From Erysipelothrix sp. (GTDB lineage: Bacteria; Bacillota_I; Bacilli_A; Erysipelotrichales; Erysipelotrichaceae): a stretch of 60,424 nt of DNA. How positions within the stretch are numbered: position 1 is the first letter of the stretch; every line of letters begins with the position of its first letter. Positions 40,849-50,506 of the stretch are shown here, in pieces. The stretch is from the NCBI GenBank assembly GCA_012512595.1, contig JAAZDW010000003.1, positions 1 through 60,424 on the forward strand, in the 5' to 3' direction. The notes below the pieces were generated by a model. It was not told the origin of the DNA. It made no database searches and was given only the letters and a program-made list of their open reading frames with translations. The position numbers were made by a program, and so were the translations under genes.

Positions 40849-43734
40849 TTAAGCATCAAATGTTTTTAAAGCTTCACTCATGTCAACATCATTTGCTTTT
40901 CTACTCATTATAAAGTTGATTAAAACTGATATTACAAAGGTTAAGACAAGTGAAATCACAACACTAAACAAGTTTAATTGACGGTTAAACATAATCATAT
41001 CTAATTCAGCCGTAATTATCACAAACTTGTGAAGAAACACTCCAAATACTCCACCTAAAATTAAGGCAATTAAAGTGAGGGTTATGTTTTCTCTTAAAAT
41101 ATACTTAGCTAATTCCATTGGATAAAAACCTAGTACCTTTAATGTCGCTAACTCTTTTTTACGTTCACTTATATTCATTGTAATTAGATTTGATAAAACA
41201 ATTAATTCCAGCAAAAATGCCGCAATTACTACAACATAAATAATTACACTAAAGTTGCCCATTTGTTCTTGAAAAATATCTAAGATTCCAGATGCCAGTG
41301 TGACATTTAAAATCTTTTCTTCTTTAAGAATAGTTTCCGCAAAGTTTTCTGGTATATCTGCTTTTTTAAACATCCGCATATTCATTTCAACTTCACTGAG
41401 ACTTATTTCTTCATAGGCTTGTTGACTCATAAATAAATAGTGGTTGGCATAGTTTTCAATAATAGCGCCAACTTCACTCTCATAGCTTATCCCATCAACT
41501 TTAAACTTAAAGCTATCACCAATCTTTAGATCATTAATCAAAGCTAATTTTTCTGAGATTACAACTGTGTCATCATAAACTTCAATTTCATTTTTCGTCT
41601 TACTATTTCTAAATTTAAAGAATTCAGGAAACTTTGTAAAATCTTCGGCAACATACATCGTTACGTCATTTTCATTGACAGTAATATTGCTTGAAAAAAC
41701 ATTAGTGTAATCATCAAATAAAGTATTATCAATCTTTGCCTCTGGTTCATAAACAATAATTCCATCATAGTTCATAATTTCGTTAAACTGTAAGTCAATC
41801 ATTGAATTTACTGAATGGTCTAAACCAAAACCAGTAATTAATAAGCCAGCACAGCCACCAATCCCAATCACTGTCATTAAAAACCGTGTCTTATTTCTAA
41901 AGAGATTTCTAAAACTAACCTTGTATAAAAAGCCTAGGCGATTCCAAAGTGGTGTTATTCTTTCTAAAAAGATTCTTTGACCACTCTGAGGCATTGCTGG
42001 TCGTAATAACTGTGCGCCACGTTCACGGCTTACCATAATTGATTTATAGAAAGCAACGCCAACACTTGATAAAAAACTTACTAAAACGGGAATCCATAGG
42101 TATTTAAGAACTACTCTTGATACAAGTGGTGGTGTTTCATATAAAATCCGATAGGTATTGTAAATTAGATTTGGCAAAAGATAAAAGCCAATAATCAAAC
42201 CTAAAAAGGTTCCTATTCCCCATGCCATGGCTGCAAAACCAACATATTTTAATGATGCTTGAAACCAAGTATAACCAAGCGCCTTATAAACACCAAGTTG
42301 CATTCTTGATTCTTCAACCATTCTTGTAATTGTACTTAAAGTTACTAAAACAGCTACCCCAAAAAATATTAAAGGAAAGACAGCTCCAACAGCTTCAATT
42401 CTTTCACTGTCATCATAAAACTCTTTATAGCCAATGATTGAATCTTTACGGTCAAACACATATAGGTCACCGGTAGAAGTTGTTGCAATCTTTTCTCTAG
42501 CATCGGCAATCTTTTTACGATTTGTAGCAATTTCATTATTTAATGTTTTTTTACCTTCATCTAATTCGCGCTGGCCAGCTTCTAATTCTCTAACCCCTTG
42601 TTCATATTGAGCAACACCCTTTTCAAGTTCTGCAAAACCATCCGCAAACTGTGAAGTCATTGCGTCTAATTCTTGAATTTGAGTATCAAGTTGTTTACCT
42701 AGTTCAACTTTAACTAATTTTCCAACTTCAGTATCTTCAATAGCGTCTATTTGAATTCTTAAAGAATCAATTGAAGCTTCCGCTAATCTTTTAGCCGCAG
42801 CATAGTTTTGTTGTAATAAATCAAGTCTTTGTCCTAAGGTGTCAGTTGTACTTAATGTAAAACCAAAAGTTAGTTGATTCATCCCAGCTTCTAATTGTCT
42901 TTTTGCACCTGCCAATTCTGCCCTACCTTCATCAATTTTAGCTTGTTGGAGGGCAATTTCTTTTTCACCATCAATTTTAGCTTGTTCAAGTTCTATTTCT
43001 GCTTCATCTAATTTAACTAATTCTGGTGCTACCGCTCGATCAAATCTAGCTTGTGATATTTCTTCTGCCTTTGATTCTAAAAGTTTTATTTTGCGTTTTA
43101 CATCAGTGTCAGCTTCAAACTTATATCTAATTTCGGTTGATTCTTCTAATTTACTATCTAAGCCAACCCCATATACAAAGCCACTTATATCACCTGATCC
43201 CAAACTAGTATAGCCACGACTTTTGTTCATAAACAAACTCGATTGACCAATACCGACTACTTCAAGACTTGCTTCATTAAAAATATCATTTTTCTTTAAT
43301 TTTATTTCGTCAAAGAGTTTAATATCGTGAACTTCAAAGAGCATTGAATCAATAAACACTTCATTTTTATTAACTGGAAGTCGGCCTTGTAAGATTGTTA
43401 AGTCATCTTTTGTTGCTTCATTAAATTCATAAACAGAGATAACGTTATCAAATTTATTTGATTCGGCATATAGCGGTGTTGAACGTAGTCGATAGCCTTT
43501 TTGTTCTAAGATTTCATCAAGTTCGTCTTTCATCTCACTATCAACTCCAAGTGAGTGCATTACTTTTATATCTAATACATTTGCGTCTTCCATATAAGCG
43601 TCAGCGGTTAAACGCATATCATGGCCGGTTACTCTTATCCCAATGAAAAAGCCAACACCAAGTGTTGTAATAAGTAAGATTGCAAAAAATTGCAGTTTAC
43701 GCGCTTTTAGCTCTCTTAGGATATCTTTTACCAT
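40849..43734 (-). CDS. FtsX-type ABC transporter permease, long form with coiled coil
   Basis: A 961-residue membrane protein. An N-terminal membrane helix (about 13-35) is followed by a large extracellular region (about 36-440), which includes long coiled-coil stretches at roughly 245-290 and 370-430 rich in Glu, Lys and Ala heptads. Two FtsX-type sets of membrane helices follow, near residues 445-570 and 820-950, with a second extracellular domain (about 650-800) between. This is the duplicated FtsX arrangement found in large Firmicute exporters. It is encoded with its ATPase (7-base overlap). The substrate is unknown; MacB-like proteins act by mechanotransmission. Confidence 0.9.
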   Translation of the reverse strand: MVKDILRELKARKLQFFAILLITTLGVGFFIGIRVTGHDMRLTADAYMEDANVLDIKVMHSLGVDSEMKDELDEILEQKGYRLRSTPLYAESNKFDNVISVYEFNEATKDDLTILQGRLPVNKNEVFIDSMLFEVHDIKLFDEIKLKKNDIFNEASLEVVGIGQSSLFMNKSRGYTSLGSGDISGFVYGVGLDSKLEESTEIRYKFEADTDVKRKIKLLESKAEEISQARFDRAVAPELVKLDEAEIELEQAKIDGEKEIALQQAKIDEGRAELAGAKRQLEAGMNQLTFGFTLSTTDTLGQRLDLLQQNYAAAKRLAEASIDSLRIQIDAIEDTEVGKLVKVELGKQLDTQIQELDAMTSQFADGFAELEKGVAQYEQGVRELEAGQRELDEGKKTLNNEIATNRKKIADAREKIATTSTGDLYVFDRKDSIIGYKEFYDDSERIEAVGAVFPLIFFGVAVLVTLSTITRMVEESRMQLGVYKALGYTWFQASLKYVGFAAMAWGIGTFLGLIIGFYLLPNLIYNTYRILYETPPLVSRVVLKYLWIPVLVSFLSSVGVAFYKSIMVSRERGAQLLRPAMPQSGQRIFLERITPLWNRLGFLYKVSFRNLFRNKTRFLMTVIGIGGCAGLLITGFGLDHSVNSMIDLQFNEIMNYDGIIVYEPEAKIDNTLFDDYTNVFSSNITVNENDVTMYVAEDFTKFPEFFKFRNSKTKNEIEVYDDTVVISEKLALINDLKIGDSFKFKVDGISYESEVGAIIENYANHYLFMSQQAYEEISLSEVEMNMRMFKKADIPENFAETILKEEKILNVTLASGILDIFQEQMGNFSVIIYVVVIAAFLLELIVLSNLITMNISERKKELATLKVLGFYPMELAKYILRENITLTLIALILGGVFGVFLHKFVIITAELDMIMFNRQLNLFSVVISLVLTFVISVLINFIMSRKANDVDMSEALKTFDA

Positions 43735-44429
43735 TCAATATCTTCCACATCTATTATATTTTTATTCTTTTCATCAGATTCAACTAAACCATCTCTAATT
43801 ACAATCACCCGATCAGCAATTGCGGTTAAAGCCGCATTATGGGTAATAACGATAACTGTCATTCCTTGAATATCTGAACTATCACGTAAGACTTTTAAAA
43901 CTTGCGTACCAGTCTCAGTATCAAGCGCTCCGGTTGGTTCATCACAAAGTAATAGTTTAGGGTTTTTAGCAATTGCTCTGGCAATCGCTACTCTTTGTTG
44001 CTCACCCCCACTAAGTTGAGCGGGAAAGTTTCCAGCCCGGTCAGCTACGCCAACCATAGCTAAGGTTTCTAGGGAGTCTTTGGCATCAGTATTAATGTGG
44101 GTTGCTAATTCAACATTTTCTAAAGCTGTTAAATTTGGAATTAGGTTGTAGGATTGAAAAATAAAGCCTACATCATCACGGCGATACTTAGTTAACTCTT
44201 TGTCAGACTTAGAAGTAATTTCCTTGCCATCAATTTTAACACTACCTGATGTTGGAAGATCCATTCCTCCGATTATATTCATAACTGTTGTTTTGCCGGC
44301 TCCTGATGGTCCTAAGATTACAATGAACTCACCTTGTTCAATTGTAAAACTAATTCCAGCAACTGCCTTGATTTCAACAGTTCCCATTTGATATATTTTT
44401 TGAATATCTTTTACCTCGATATAACTCAT
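43728..44429 (-). CDS. ABC transporter ATPase, LolD/MacB type
   Basis: Partner of the FtsX-type permease. 233 residues with Walker [18 protein letters not shown]-loop [19 protein letters not shown], signature [15 protein letters not shown], Walker [13 protein letters not shown] and H-loop VITHNAAL. All catalytic residues are intact. It overlaps the downstream permease by 7 bases and the upstream fusion gene by 4. Confidence 0.95.
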   Translation of the reverse strand: MSYIEVKDIQKIYQMGTVEIKAVAGISFTIEQGEFIVILGPSGAGKTTVMNIIGGMDLPTSGSVKIDGKEITSKSDKELTKYRRDDVGFIFQSYNLIPNLTALENVELATHINTDAKDSLETLAMVGVADRAGNFPAQLSGGEQQRVAIARAIAKNPKLLLCDEPTGALDTETGTQVLKVLRDSSDIQGMTVIVITHNAALTAIADRVIVIRDGLVESDEKNKNIIDVEDIEW

Positions 44430-45613
44430 AAAATGTCCCCCTCAATATTTACGCGCTTTACGGTATAGCCTGTTTTATTTACACTAATGATAGCATAAGA
44501 ATTTGGCGTCTGATCACGATTATAGAAAAGTGAGCCTGGATTAATGAGTAAGGTATCATTAATTACTGTTTCTTGGTATATATGTTCATGACCATAGCAA
44601 ATTATATCGGCATTTAATAAAGCCCCATCTTTATATATCTTTTTTCGGCGATTATGGCGTGGATGCTCATCACCATGGGTAATATATAATTTTAATCTAC
44701 CAACTTGGACGATTAAATTATCTGGATAAGTATAGTAAAAGTCATTGTTTCCATTTACAACATAAAAATCGGATACTAGTTGTGGGTCAAGTTCAACATC
44801 ACCACAGTGGATAAAAGCTGCGGCATCTTTGTTATCGGACAAGACTTTTGTGATTGGTCGGTGTCGGCCATGATTATCAGAAACTACCACTATTTTAAAT
44901 TCATCATCCTTTGGAAAAACGTCTAAATCATAATTAAATATTTCTAAAAGTTGAGTTTTTAAAACTTTTATATTAGCACTCGTATAAACAGTTAATTTTT
45001 TATCTCCGGTAAAATCTTTAAAGAATTCGATAGTTGGAGCAAGTGAGTCATAAACTTCTTTTTGTAATATTTCTTCAAATATTTCTTTAACAATGGAATA
45101 ATGGGTACAGGCAAGTAAAAAATCTTGATCTAAATCTACAGAACTTAATTCACGGACTAAGTATTCTTTTATAATATTTTTATCATTATATTCAACTAAA
45201 CCTGCTAAATCGCTTAAAGCCTTATAATTTGCAGCCTTTTTTAAATGGCGATTATATATTTTTGATGAAACTGTCCGATCAGTTCCAAAAATTAATAATT
45301 TTTTTGCTTCAGTAAACTGATTGGCAGTAATTTCAATAATACTATAAATATTTATGTCAGGAAATTTTTCTCTTAAAAAATCAATGTAGGTTGAAGCTGT
45401 ATTGCACGCAATTAAAACATCTTTGATATCTTTATCTAAAAACCATTGCATATTAGTTATTAAAATCGCCTTTAATAATTCTTCCGATTTATTTCCATAA
45501 GGTAAATTTTTATGGTCCGCTAAAAATACGATATCAAGGTTTGTATATTTTCTCAATTCACTCACAACATTGAATCCGCCAATGCCAGAATCAAAAACGC
45601 CTAATCTTTGCAT
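44426..45613 (-). CDS. murI: Glutamate racemase fused to a YfcE/MJ0936-type phosphodiesterase
   Basis: A two-domain protein of 395 residues. Residues 1-225 are a glutamate racemase: DSGIGG at 8-13 and the catalytic cysteines in ACNTAS (Cys70) and ACTHY (Cys169), with His171. Residues 238-395 are a calcineurin-like phosphoesterase: SDNHGRH (Asp246, His248), HCGD, NGNND, THGDEH and GHEHIY, all metal ligands present. The start ATG follows AAAGGAG. MurI makes D-glutamate for peptidoglycan; the phosphodiesterase hydrolyses phosphodiester substrates, possibly signals. Both halves look active. The gene sits next to uvrC, and an extended -10 promoter lies upstream. Confidence 0.93.
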   Translation of the reverse strand: MQRLGVFDSGIGGFNVVSELRKYTNLDIVFLADHKNLPYGNKSEELLKAILITNMQWFLDKDIKDVLIACNTASTYIDFLREKFPDINIYSIIEITANQFTEAKKLLIFGTDRTVSSKIYNRHLKKAANYKALSDLAGLVEYNDKNIIKEYLVRELSSVDLDQDFLLACTHYSIVKEIFEEILQKEVYDSLAPTIEFFKDFTGDKKLTVYTSANIKVLKTQLLEIFNYDLDVFPKDDEFKIVVVSDNHGRHRPITKVLSDNKDAAAFIHCGDVELDPQLVSDFYVVNGNNDFYYTYPDNLIVQVGRLKLYITHGDEHPRHNRRKKIYKDGALLNADIICYGHEHIYQETVINDTLLINPGSLFYNRDQTPNSYAIISVNKTGYTVKRVNIEGDIL

Positions 45614-45636
45614 AATCCAACTCCTTTGTAATGTTT

Positions 45637-45645
45637 ATTATATCA
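45637..45645 (-). promoter_or_regulatory. Extended -10 promoter before the murI fusion
   Basis: TGATATAAT on the minus strand (TATAAT at 45642-45637), in the 35-base gap after uvrC. Confidence 0.5.
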
Positions 45646-45648
45646 TAA

Positions 45649-47403
45649 TCAATCTTCAAAAAAATCTATAATGTTTTGTGCAATCCTGAGTGGAACTACT
45701 TCAAACAAGTCATTAATTGTCGCCTTTTTTATAGCATTAATCGTTTTAAACTTTGCTAGTAAGGCTTGTTTTCTCGCCTCACCAATCCCATCAATATCGT
45801 CAAGAATTGATCTAGTCTGACTTTTACTTCTAAGCTTTTTATGATAATTAATCGCAAAGCGGTGAACTTCATCTTGCATTCTACTTAAAAAGAAAAATAG
45901 TTCGCTTTCTTTGTCTACTTCTAACTCAATGTTATTAAAAGTTACAATTGCACGGGTATTATGAAATTGATCTTTAACTAGGCCAACTACTTCTAAGTCT
46001 AACCCTAAAGAAGTTATAACCTCCTTGGCAACATTAACTTGCGCAATCCCACCATCGACAATTATTAAGTCAGGAAAAGGCTGTTTTTCTTTTAATAGTC
46101 TAAAATAACGACGATAAATAACTTCTTGCATCGACTTAGTGTCGGAATTGTGGTCATCAAGTCGAAAAATTCGGTATTCCTTTTTATCTGGAAGACCTTC
46201 ATTAAAGTAAACCATGCCGGCTACTGTATTAGTGCCTGAAATGTGTGAAATGTCAAACATTTCTATTGAAAAGATCGTTTTGTCTAATAATTCATCTAAT
46301 TGCTTTGTAGCTAAACTAATTTTTTCTGGTAAAGTATTTATTAAAGAAAATTGGTCTTCTAAATGATGTTTAGCATTATTTTCACTCATTTCGATATATC
46401 TTACCTTACCACCACGTTGGGGCTTAAAAATTAAATCTTTAATATTATCAGTATATAAGTCCGTTTCACTCTTAAATGGGACAATAATCTCTTTAACAAG
46501 GGGAATCAGACTGTAGTATTGGTTTATGTAAGTAACTAAGGCATCTTGGGGCTTTTGATATAAAGCTGAAAAGTGTTTCTTTTGATTAATTACTTTACCA
46601 TTTCTGATTTGAATTAAAACAATGGAAATATAGCCATTAAAAACATAGTAATTAAACACATCAAAATTGTGCTCTGGATTGTTGGTCTGAACTTGTTGTG
46701 AATCAGAAATATGATTAATGGCATTTATTATTTTTTGCACATCGGCTGCGAGTTCAAATTTCATTTCTTCAATATATTTTTTTTGTTTGTCGATATTGGC
46801 TTTTAAAAGTTTCTTTGTGTCCCCTTTTAAGATCTTTTCAACATCATTTAACATGTCTTGGTAAACTTGTTTATCAACTTCAAACTCGCACATCCCAAGA
46901 CACTGTCCTAAATGATAATAAAGACAAGCCTTTTTTGGCATTACATTACATTTTCTAATTGGATAAAGTCGGCCTAATAGATTAATCATTTTACGCGCAG
47001 CACTACTATCAGGATATGGTCCAAAGATTTTCGCATTTTTATCTTTTTCACGATTTCTTGAGATAACTAATCTTGGCCACTCTTCATCAGTTATTTTTAT
47101 ATAAGGATAAACCTTATCATCCATAAAAATAACGTTAAATCGTGGTTGGTGTTTTTTGATTAAATTCAACTCTAAAATTAAAGCTTCTTTTTCTGAACTT
47201 GTAACTATATAATCAAAGTCAGCAATTAAAGATACCATCTTAGTTACCTTATAATCGTGGGCACCAGTAAAATAAGAGCTAACTCTGCTCTTTAAATTGA
47301 TTGCCTTACCAACATATATAATCAAACCATCCTTATCCTTCATTAGATAACAACCTGGTTGATCAGGTAGGTTTGTGATTTTTATTTTTATATTATTTTT
47401 CAT
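45649..47403 (-). CDS. uvrC: UvrABC system protein C
   Basis: Nucleotide excision repair endonuclease that cuts both sides of the lesion. The 584-residue product has the GIY-YIG domain at the N-terminus (PGCYLMKDKDGLIIYVGKA), a UVR segment, and the C-terminal endonuclease domain with LIIVDGGIAQVNVA and HNTRAIVTFN, then HhH repeats (DDIDGIGEARKQALLAKF). Length is typical. It is 33 bases after mutS2 on the same strand. Confidence 0.97.
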   Translation of the reverse strand: MKNNIKIKITNLPDQPGCYLMKDKDGLIIYVGKAINLKSRVSSYFTGAHDYKVTKMVSLIADFDYIVTSSEKEALILELNLIKKHQPRFNVIFMDDKVYPYIKITDEEWPRLVISRNREKDKNAKIFGPYPDSSAARKMINLLGRLYPIRKCNVMPKKACLYYHLGQCLGMCEFEVDKQVYQDMLNDVEKILKGDTKKLLKANIDKQKKYIEEMKFELAADVQKIINAINHISDSQQVQTNNPEHNFDVFNYYVFNGYISIVLIQIRNGKVINQKKHFSALYQKPQDALVTYINQYYSLIPLVKEIIVPFKSETDLYTDNIKDLIFKPQRGGKVRYIEMSENNAKHHLEDQFSLINTLPEKISLATKQLDELLDKTIFSIEMFDISHISGTNTVAGMVYFNEGLPDKKEYRIFRLDDHNSDTKSMQEVIYRRYFRLLKEKQPFPDLIIVDGGIAQVNVAKEVITSLGLDLEVVGLVKDQFHNTRAIVTFNNIELEVDKESELFFFLSRMQDEVHRFAINYHKKLRSKSQTRSILDDIDGIGEARKQALLAKFKTINAIKKATINDLFEVVPLRIAQNIIDFFED

Positions 47404-47436
47404 AATTGTACTTTTGATTAAGTTTTAAAAGAAACA

Positions 47437-49734
47437 TTACTTTAACTTAACAATTGTAGCTCCTGAGCCTCCTTGTGATTGGCTTGCATATTCAAAACTT
47501 TCGACATGGTTCATTTTACGTAAATGCTTATGAATTTCACTTCTTAATTTACCTGTGCCCATGCCATGGACAATTCTAACTGAGGGTAAATTATTAACAA
47601 TTGCATTATCAATAAATTTTTCAACTTCAGGTAGGGCCTGGTAAACAGTTTGACCTATTAAGTTTATTTCCATAGCTTTTTTAGATGAAACCTTAATTTT
47701 ATACGCTTTTTTAGGCTTTGTTATTTCTTGTTTAGCAACATAAGTCAACTTATTTAATTTAGTTTTAACAATGATTCCATTTAAAATTACGGATACATTT
47801 TTATTGTTGATTTCAATAATTTCGCCAATATGGTGAAAGCCATCAACACGAACTGAGTCATTTACTTTAAATTTTCTTGTTATCGGTTTTTTAACTTCAA
47901 AATTAGCCGCATGATCATCAACTTGTTTTTTGATATCAATTGCTTCATGTAATTTTGAAAAACGGTGAACTTCTTGAATCTCAGTATAAAGTCTATCCAT
48001 CTTAAGTTGAGTCTCTTTAACATATTTAGCGGCTTTTTCTTGGGCTTTATTTAAAATTTCTGATCCAAGCACTGCTTCATTTTCAAATCTTGCTTCTAAT
48101 TCACTTTGTTTTTCTAAAAGTTTGGCTTGTTCTGCTTCAAGTTGTTCTTCTTTATTTAAAAGTTGGCGTTCTTTGATTGTCAAATTTGCCATTAATTTTT
48201 CTTCATCAGTCAACATTGTATCTTTTAAAATTGTTGCCCTTTCCATAATCGTTTTAGGAAAGTTAAACTTGGCCGCAATTTCTAAGGCATTAGACTGTCC
48301 AGCTAAGCCTTCAATAAAACGGTAAGTTGGCGTTAGGGTTTCACTGTCAAATTCAACACTGGCTAAAATTGTGTCAGGATCATTTTGGGCATATTTTTTT
48401 AATCCTGATAAGTGAGTAGTAACTAGCGTAATCGCTTTTTTAGTTTTTAAGTATTCTAAAATAGCAATCGCTAAAGCTTCCCCTTCCTTAGGGTCAGTCC
48501 CACCTCCAAGCTCATCTAAGAGTACTAAAGAGTTATCAGTAACATTATTAACAATATGAGCAAGTTGGGTTAAATGCGATGAAAAGGTTGACAAGGATGA
48601 TACAACTGACTGTTGATCACCAAGGTCGATAAAGATATTATCAACTATTGGAACCCGAGCCTTTTCAGCAATTATTGGAATTCCACAAAGAGTCATTAAA
48701 ATACTTAAACCAATTGTTTTTAAAGTGACAGTTTTTCCACCCGTATTGGGACCACTGACAATTAACATTGAACCATCATTGATTGTATAAGTATTTTTAA
48801 CAACTTCCTTTTCATCAATTAAAGGATGGGCAGCATTTTTTAAATAAACTGAGTGGTCATTTGAAATATCGGCAATAATAGCTTGTCTTGCATAGCCCCA
48901 TTTAGCTATTGCCATAATCGCATCAAGTTTACCTAAGGTGTTTAAATTTGTTTTTATTTGATCACTTTCAGCTTTTACTAGTTGACTTAAATTAAATAGA
49001 ATCTTTAAAATCTCATCATCAATCATATTTAAAACCGACTGGCGGTTATTATTTAAATGGATAAAGGCTTCTGGTTCAAAGTAAACCGACTGACCACTTT
49101 TACTCTCACCATGAACTACACCTTTGACAGTGTTTTTATAAGTACTATTTAAAAGGATCACAACGCGACCATTTCTTTCATTTGAAATACTATCGGCCAA
49201 CATTGTTTTATTTTTATTTATAAAACTATTAACGGTTTTCTCAAAGTTTGCGGTTAAATTGTTTGCTTCTTTTCTTAAATCCCGAAGTTTACTTGAAGCA
49301 CTATCTAAAACTTCACCATAAGGACTAATTGAAGCCGTAATTTGTTTTGAAAGCTCATCTAAAACACTAAAGGTTGTAATTAAATCTTTAATATTATCAG
49401 CCTTAACTTCTGTGTTTTTTACACTGCTAATAACTGATTTTACCACATTATTAATTTCACTAATATAAAGTAAGTCCAATCCAGTTACTATGATGTCCTT
49501 TTCAACACGGTTTAATAAATTGCTAACATCACGGGCGCCCCCTAAACTGTACTCTTGGGCAAAATTTAACATGTCCATCGCTTCTTTAGTTAAGTTTAAA
49601 GACCTTTTAACTAAAAGGCTATTTCTTGATGGACTAAGTTTTGAAATTTCAGCTTTTCCAAGTGAAAAGGCACAAAGTGCTTCAATTTGATTAATTATTT
49701 CAGTAAACTCTAAACTTTTATATATATTATTCAC
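47437..49734 (-). CDS. mutS2: MutS2 (recombination/ribosome-rescue ATPase)
   Basis: A 765-residue homologue of MutS without the mismatch-binding domain. Walker A GPNTGGKTVTLKTIG near residue 325 and Walker B LVLLDELGGGTDP are followed by a coiled coil (about 515-620) and a C-terminal Smr domain (SVRIVHGMGTGKLRSEIHKHL). The Smr LDLRG element appears as INLIG, a degenerate form. Length normal. MutS2 acts on recombination intermediates or collided ribosomes. It is coupled to cvpA by an 8-base overlap. Confidence 0.96.
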   Translation of the reverse strand: MNNIYKSLEFTEIINQIEALCAFSLGKAEISKLSPSRNSLLVKRSLNLTKEAMDMLNFAQEYSLGGARDVSNLLNRVEKDIIVTGLDLLYISEINNVVKSVISSVKNTEVKADNIKDLITTFSVLDELSKQITASISPYGEVLDSASSKLRDLRKEANNLTANFEKTVNSFINKNKTMLADSISNERNGRVVILLNSTYKNTVKGVVHGESKSGQSVYFEPEAFIHLNNNRQSVLNMIDDEILKILFNLSQLVKAESDQIKTNLNTLGKLDAIMAIAKWGYARQAIIADISNDHSVYLKNAAHPLIDEKEVVKNTYTINDGSMLIVSGPNTGGKTVTLKTIGLSILMTLCGIPIIAEKARVPIVDNIFIDLGDQQSVVSSLSTFSSHLTQLAHIVNNVTDNSLVLLDELGGGTDPKEGEALAIAILEYLKTKKAITLVTTHLSGLKKYAQNDPDTILASVEFDSETLTPTYRFIEGLAGQSNALEIAAKFNFPKTIMERATILKDTMLTDEEKLMANLTIKERQLLNKEEQLEAEQAKLLEKQSELEARFENEAVLGSEILNKAQEKAAKYVKETQLKMDRLYTEIQEVHRFSKLHEAIDIKKQVDDHAANFEVKKPITRKFKVNDSVRVDGFHHIGEIIEINNKNVSVILNGIIVKTKLNKLTYVAKQEITKPKKAYKIKVSSKKAMEINLIGQTVYQALPEVEKFIDNAIVNNLPSVRIVHGMGTGKLRSEIHKHLRKMNHVESFEYASQSQGGSGATIVKLK

Positions 49735-50407
49735 TCTTTATCTCCTTAAAAAATTCGGTAACATCATTAAAGCTAACCTTGTTTTTCAGTAACCATTTAT
49801 GCATATTTTCAATATCACTAGTACTAGCTTGTTTTGGTGTCTTAATAATTTGTTGTAAAGACTGTAATTGCTTAATTGGATTATTAATCATTAACTCATC
49901 AACTACCTCAATAACTGGTTGATTATATTTTAATAGTGAATTATCAATCGCTTGGCCGCCATTTTTAAAAAGTGGGGTTGAAAGCCCAAAGATTATTAGC
50001 CAAGCTATAAGCACAAAATAAACTAAGCTAAAAACAACTCCGAGAAATCTATTTATAATATTAATACCTGGGGTTTTACTAATTACGTCTAAGACCTTGG
50101 TTATAAATTTTATAATAATTAAGGTTATTAAAAATATGATTAAAAACCACAACATCGAGTTAATTTTTATATAAAAGAATTCATGCAAACTTGTACTTTG
50201 AAAAGGGACAAGATTTTTTGGTAAAAGCTTAAATAGTTTTCCAAATGGAAGATATAAAATCCAAGCGACGATACTGGCAAGCAGTAAGCTAAAAATGCCG
50301 ATAATCTGGCTAATAAAACCTTTTTTATAACCTTTGTACACTAAAAAGATTAGGATTACGACTAACCCTATATTTATATATAAACTAATGTTTTCTGGTA
50401 GTTCCAT
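49727..50407 (-). CDS. cvpA: CvpA family membrane protein
   Basis: A membrane protein with four helices in the CvpA pattern: IGLVVILIFLVYKGYKKGFISQIIGIFSLLLASIVAWILY, then two helices ending LGVVFSLVYFVLIAWLIIFGL, and a cytoplasmic C-terminal tail. The longer frame opens at 50473 but its first ATGs lie before the TATAAT at 50428-50423; the ATG at 50407 with AGGTGATAAG before it is preferred, giving 226 residues. It heads the cvpA-mutS2-uvrC unit, divergent from rnhC. Confidence 0.88.
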   Translation of the reverse strand: MELPENISLYINIGLVVILIFLVYKGYKKGFISQIIGIFSLLLASIVAWILYLPFGKLFKLLPKNLVPFQSTSLHEFFYIKINSMLWFLIIFLITLIIIKFITKVLDVISKTPGINIINRFLGVVFSLVYFVLIAWLIIFGLSTPLFKNGGQAIDNSLLKYNQPVIEVVDELMINNPIKQLQSLQQIIKTPKQASTSDIENMHKWLLKNKVSFNDVTEFFKEIKSE

Positions 50408-50506
50408 CTTATCACCTACTTTATTATAATACGCAAAAACACACCTTTTTGCAACAAATACTCCCGCTCTCAATAAACTATGTTAAAATATCTTAGAGGT
50501 GTCACA

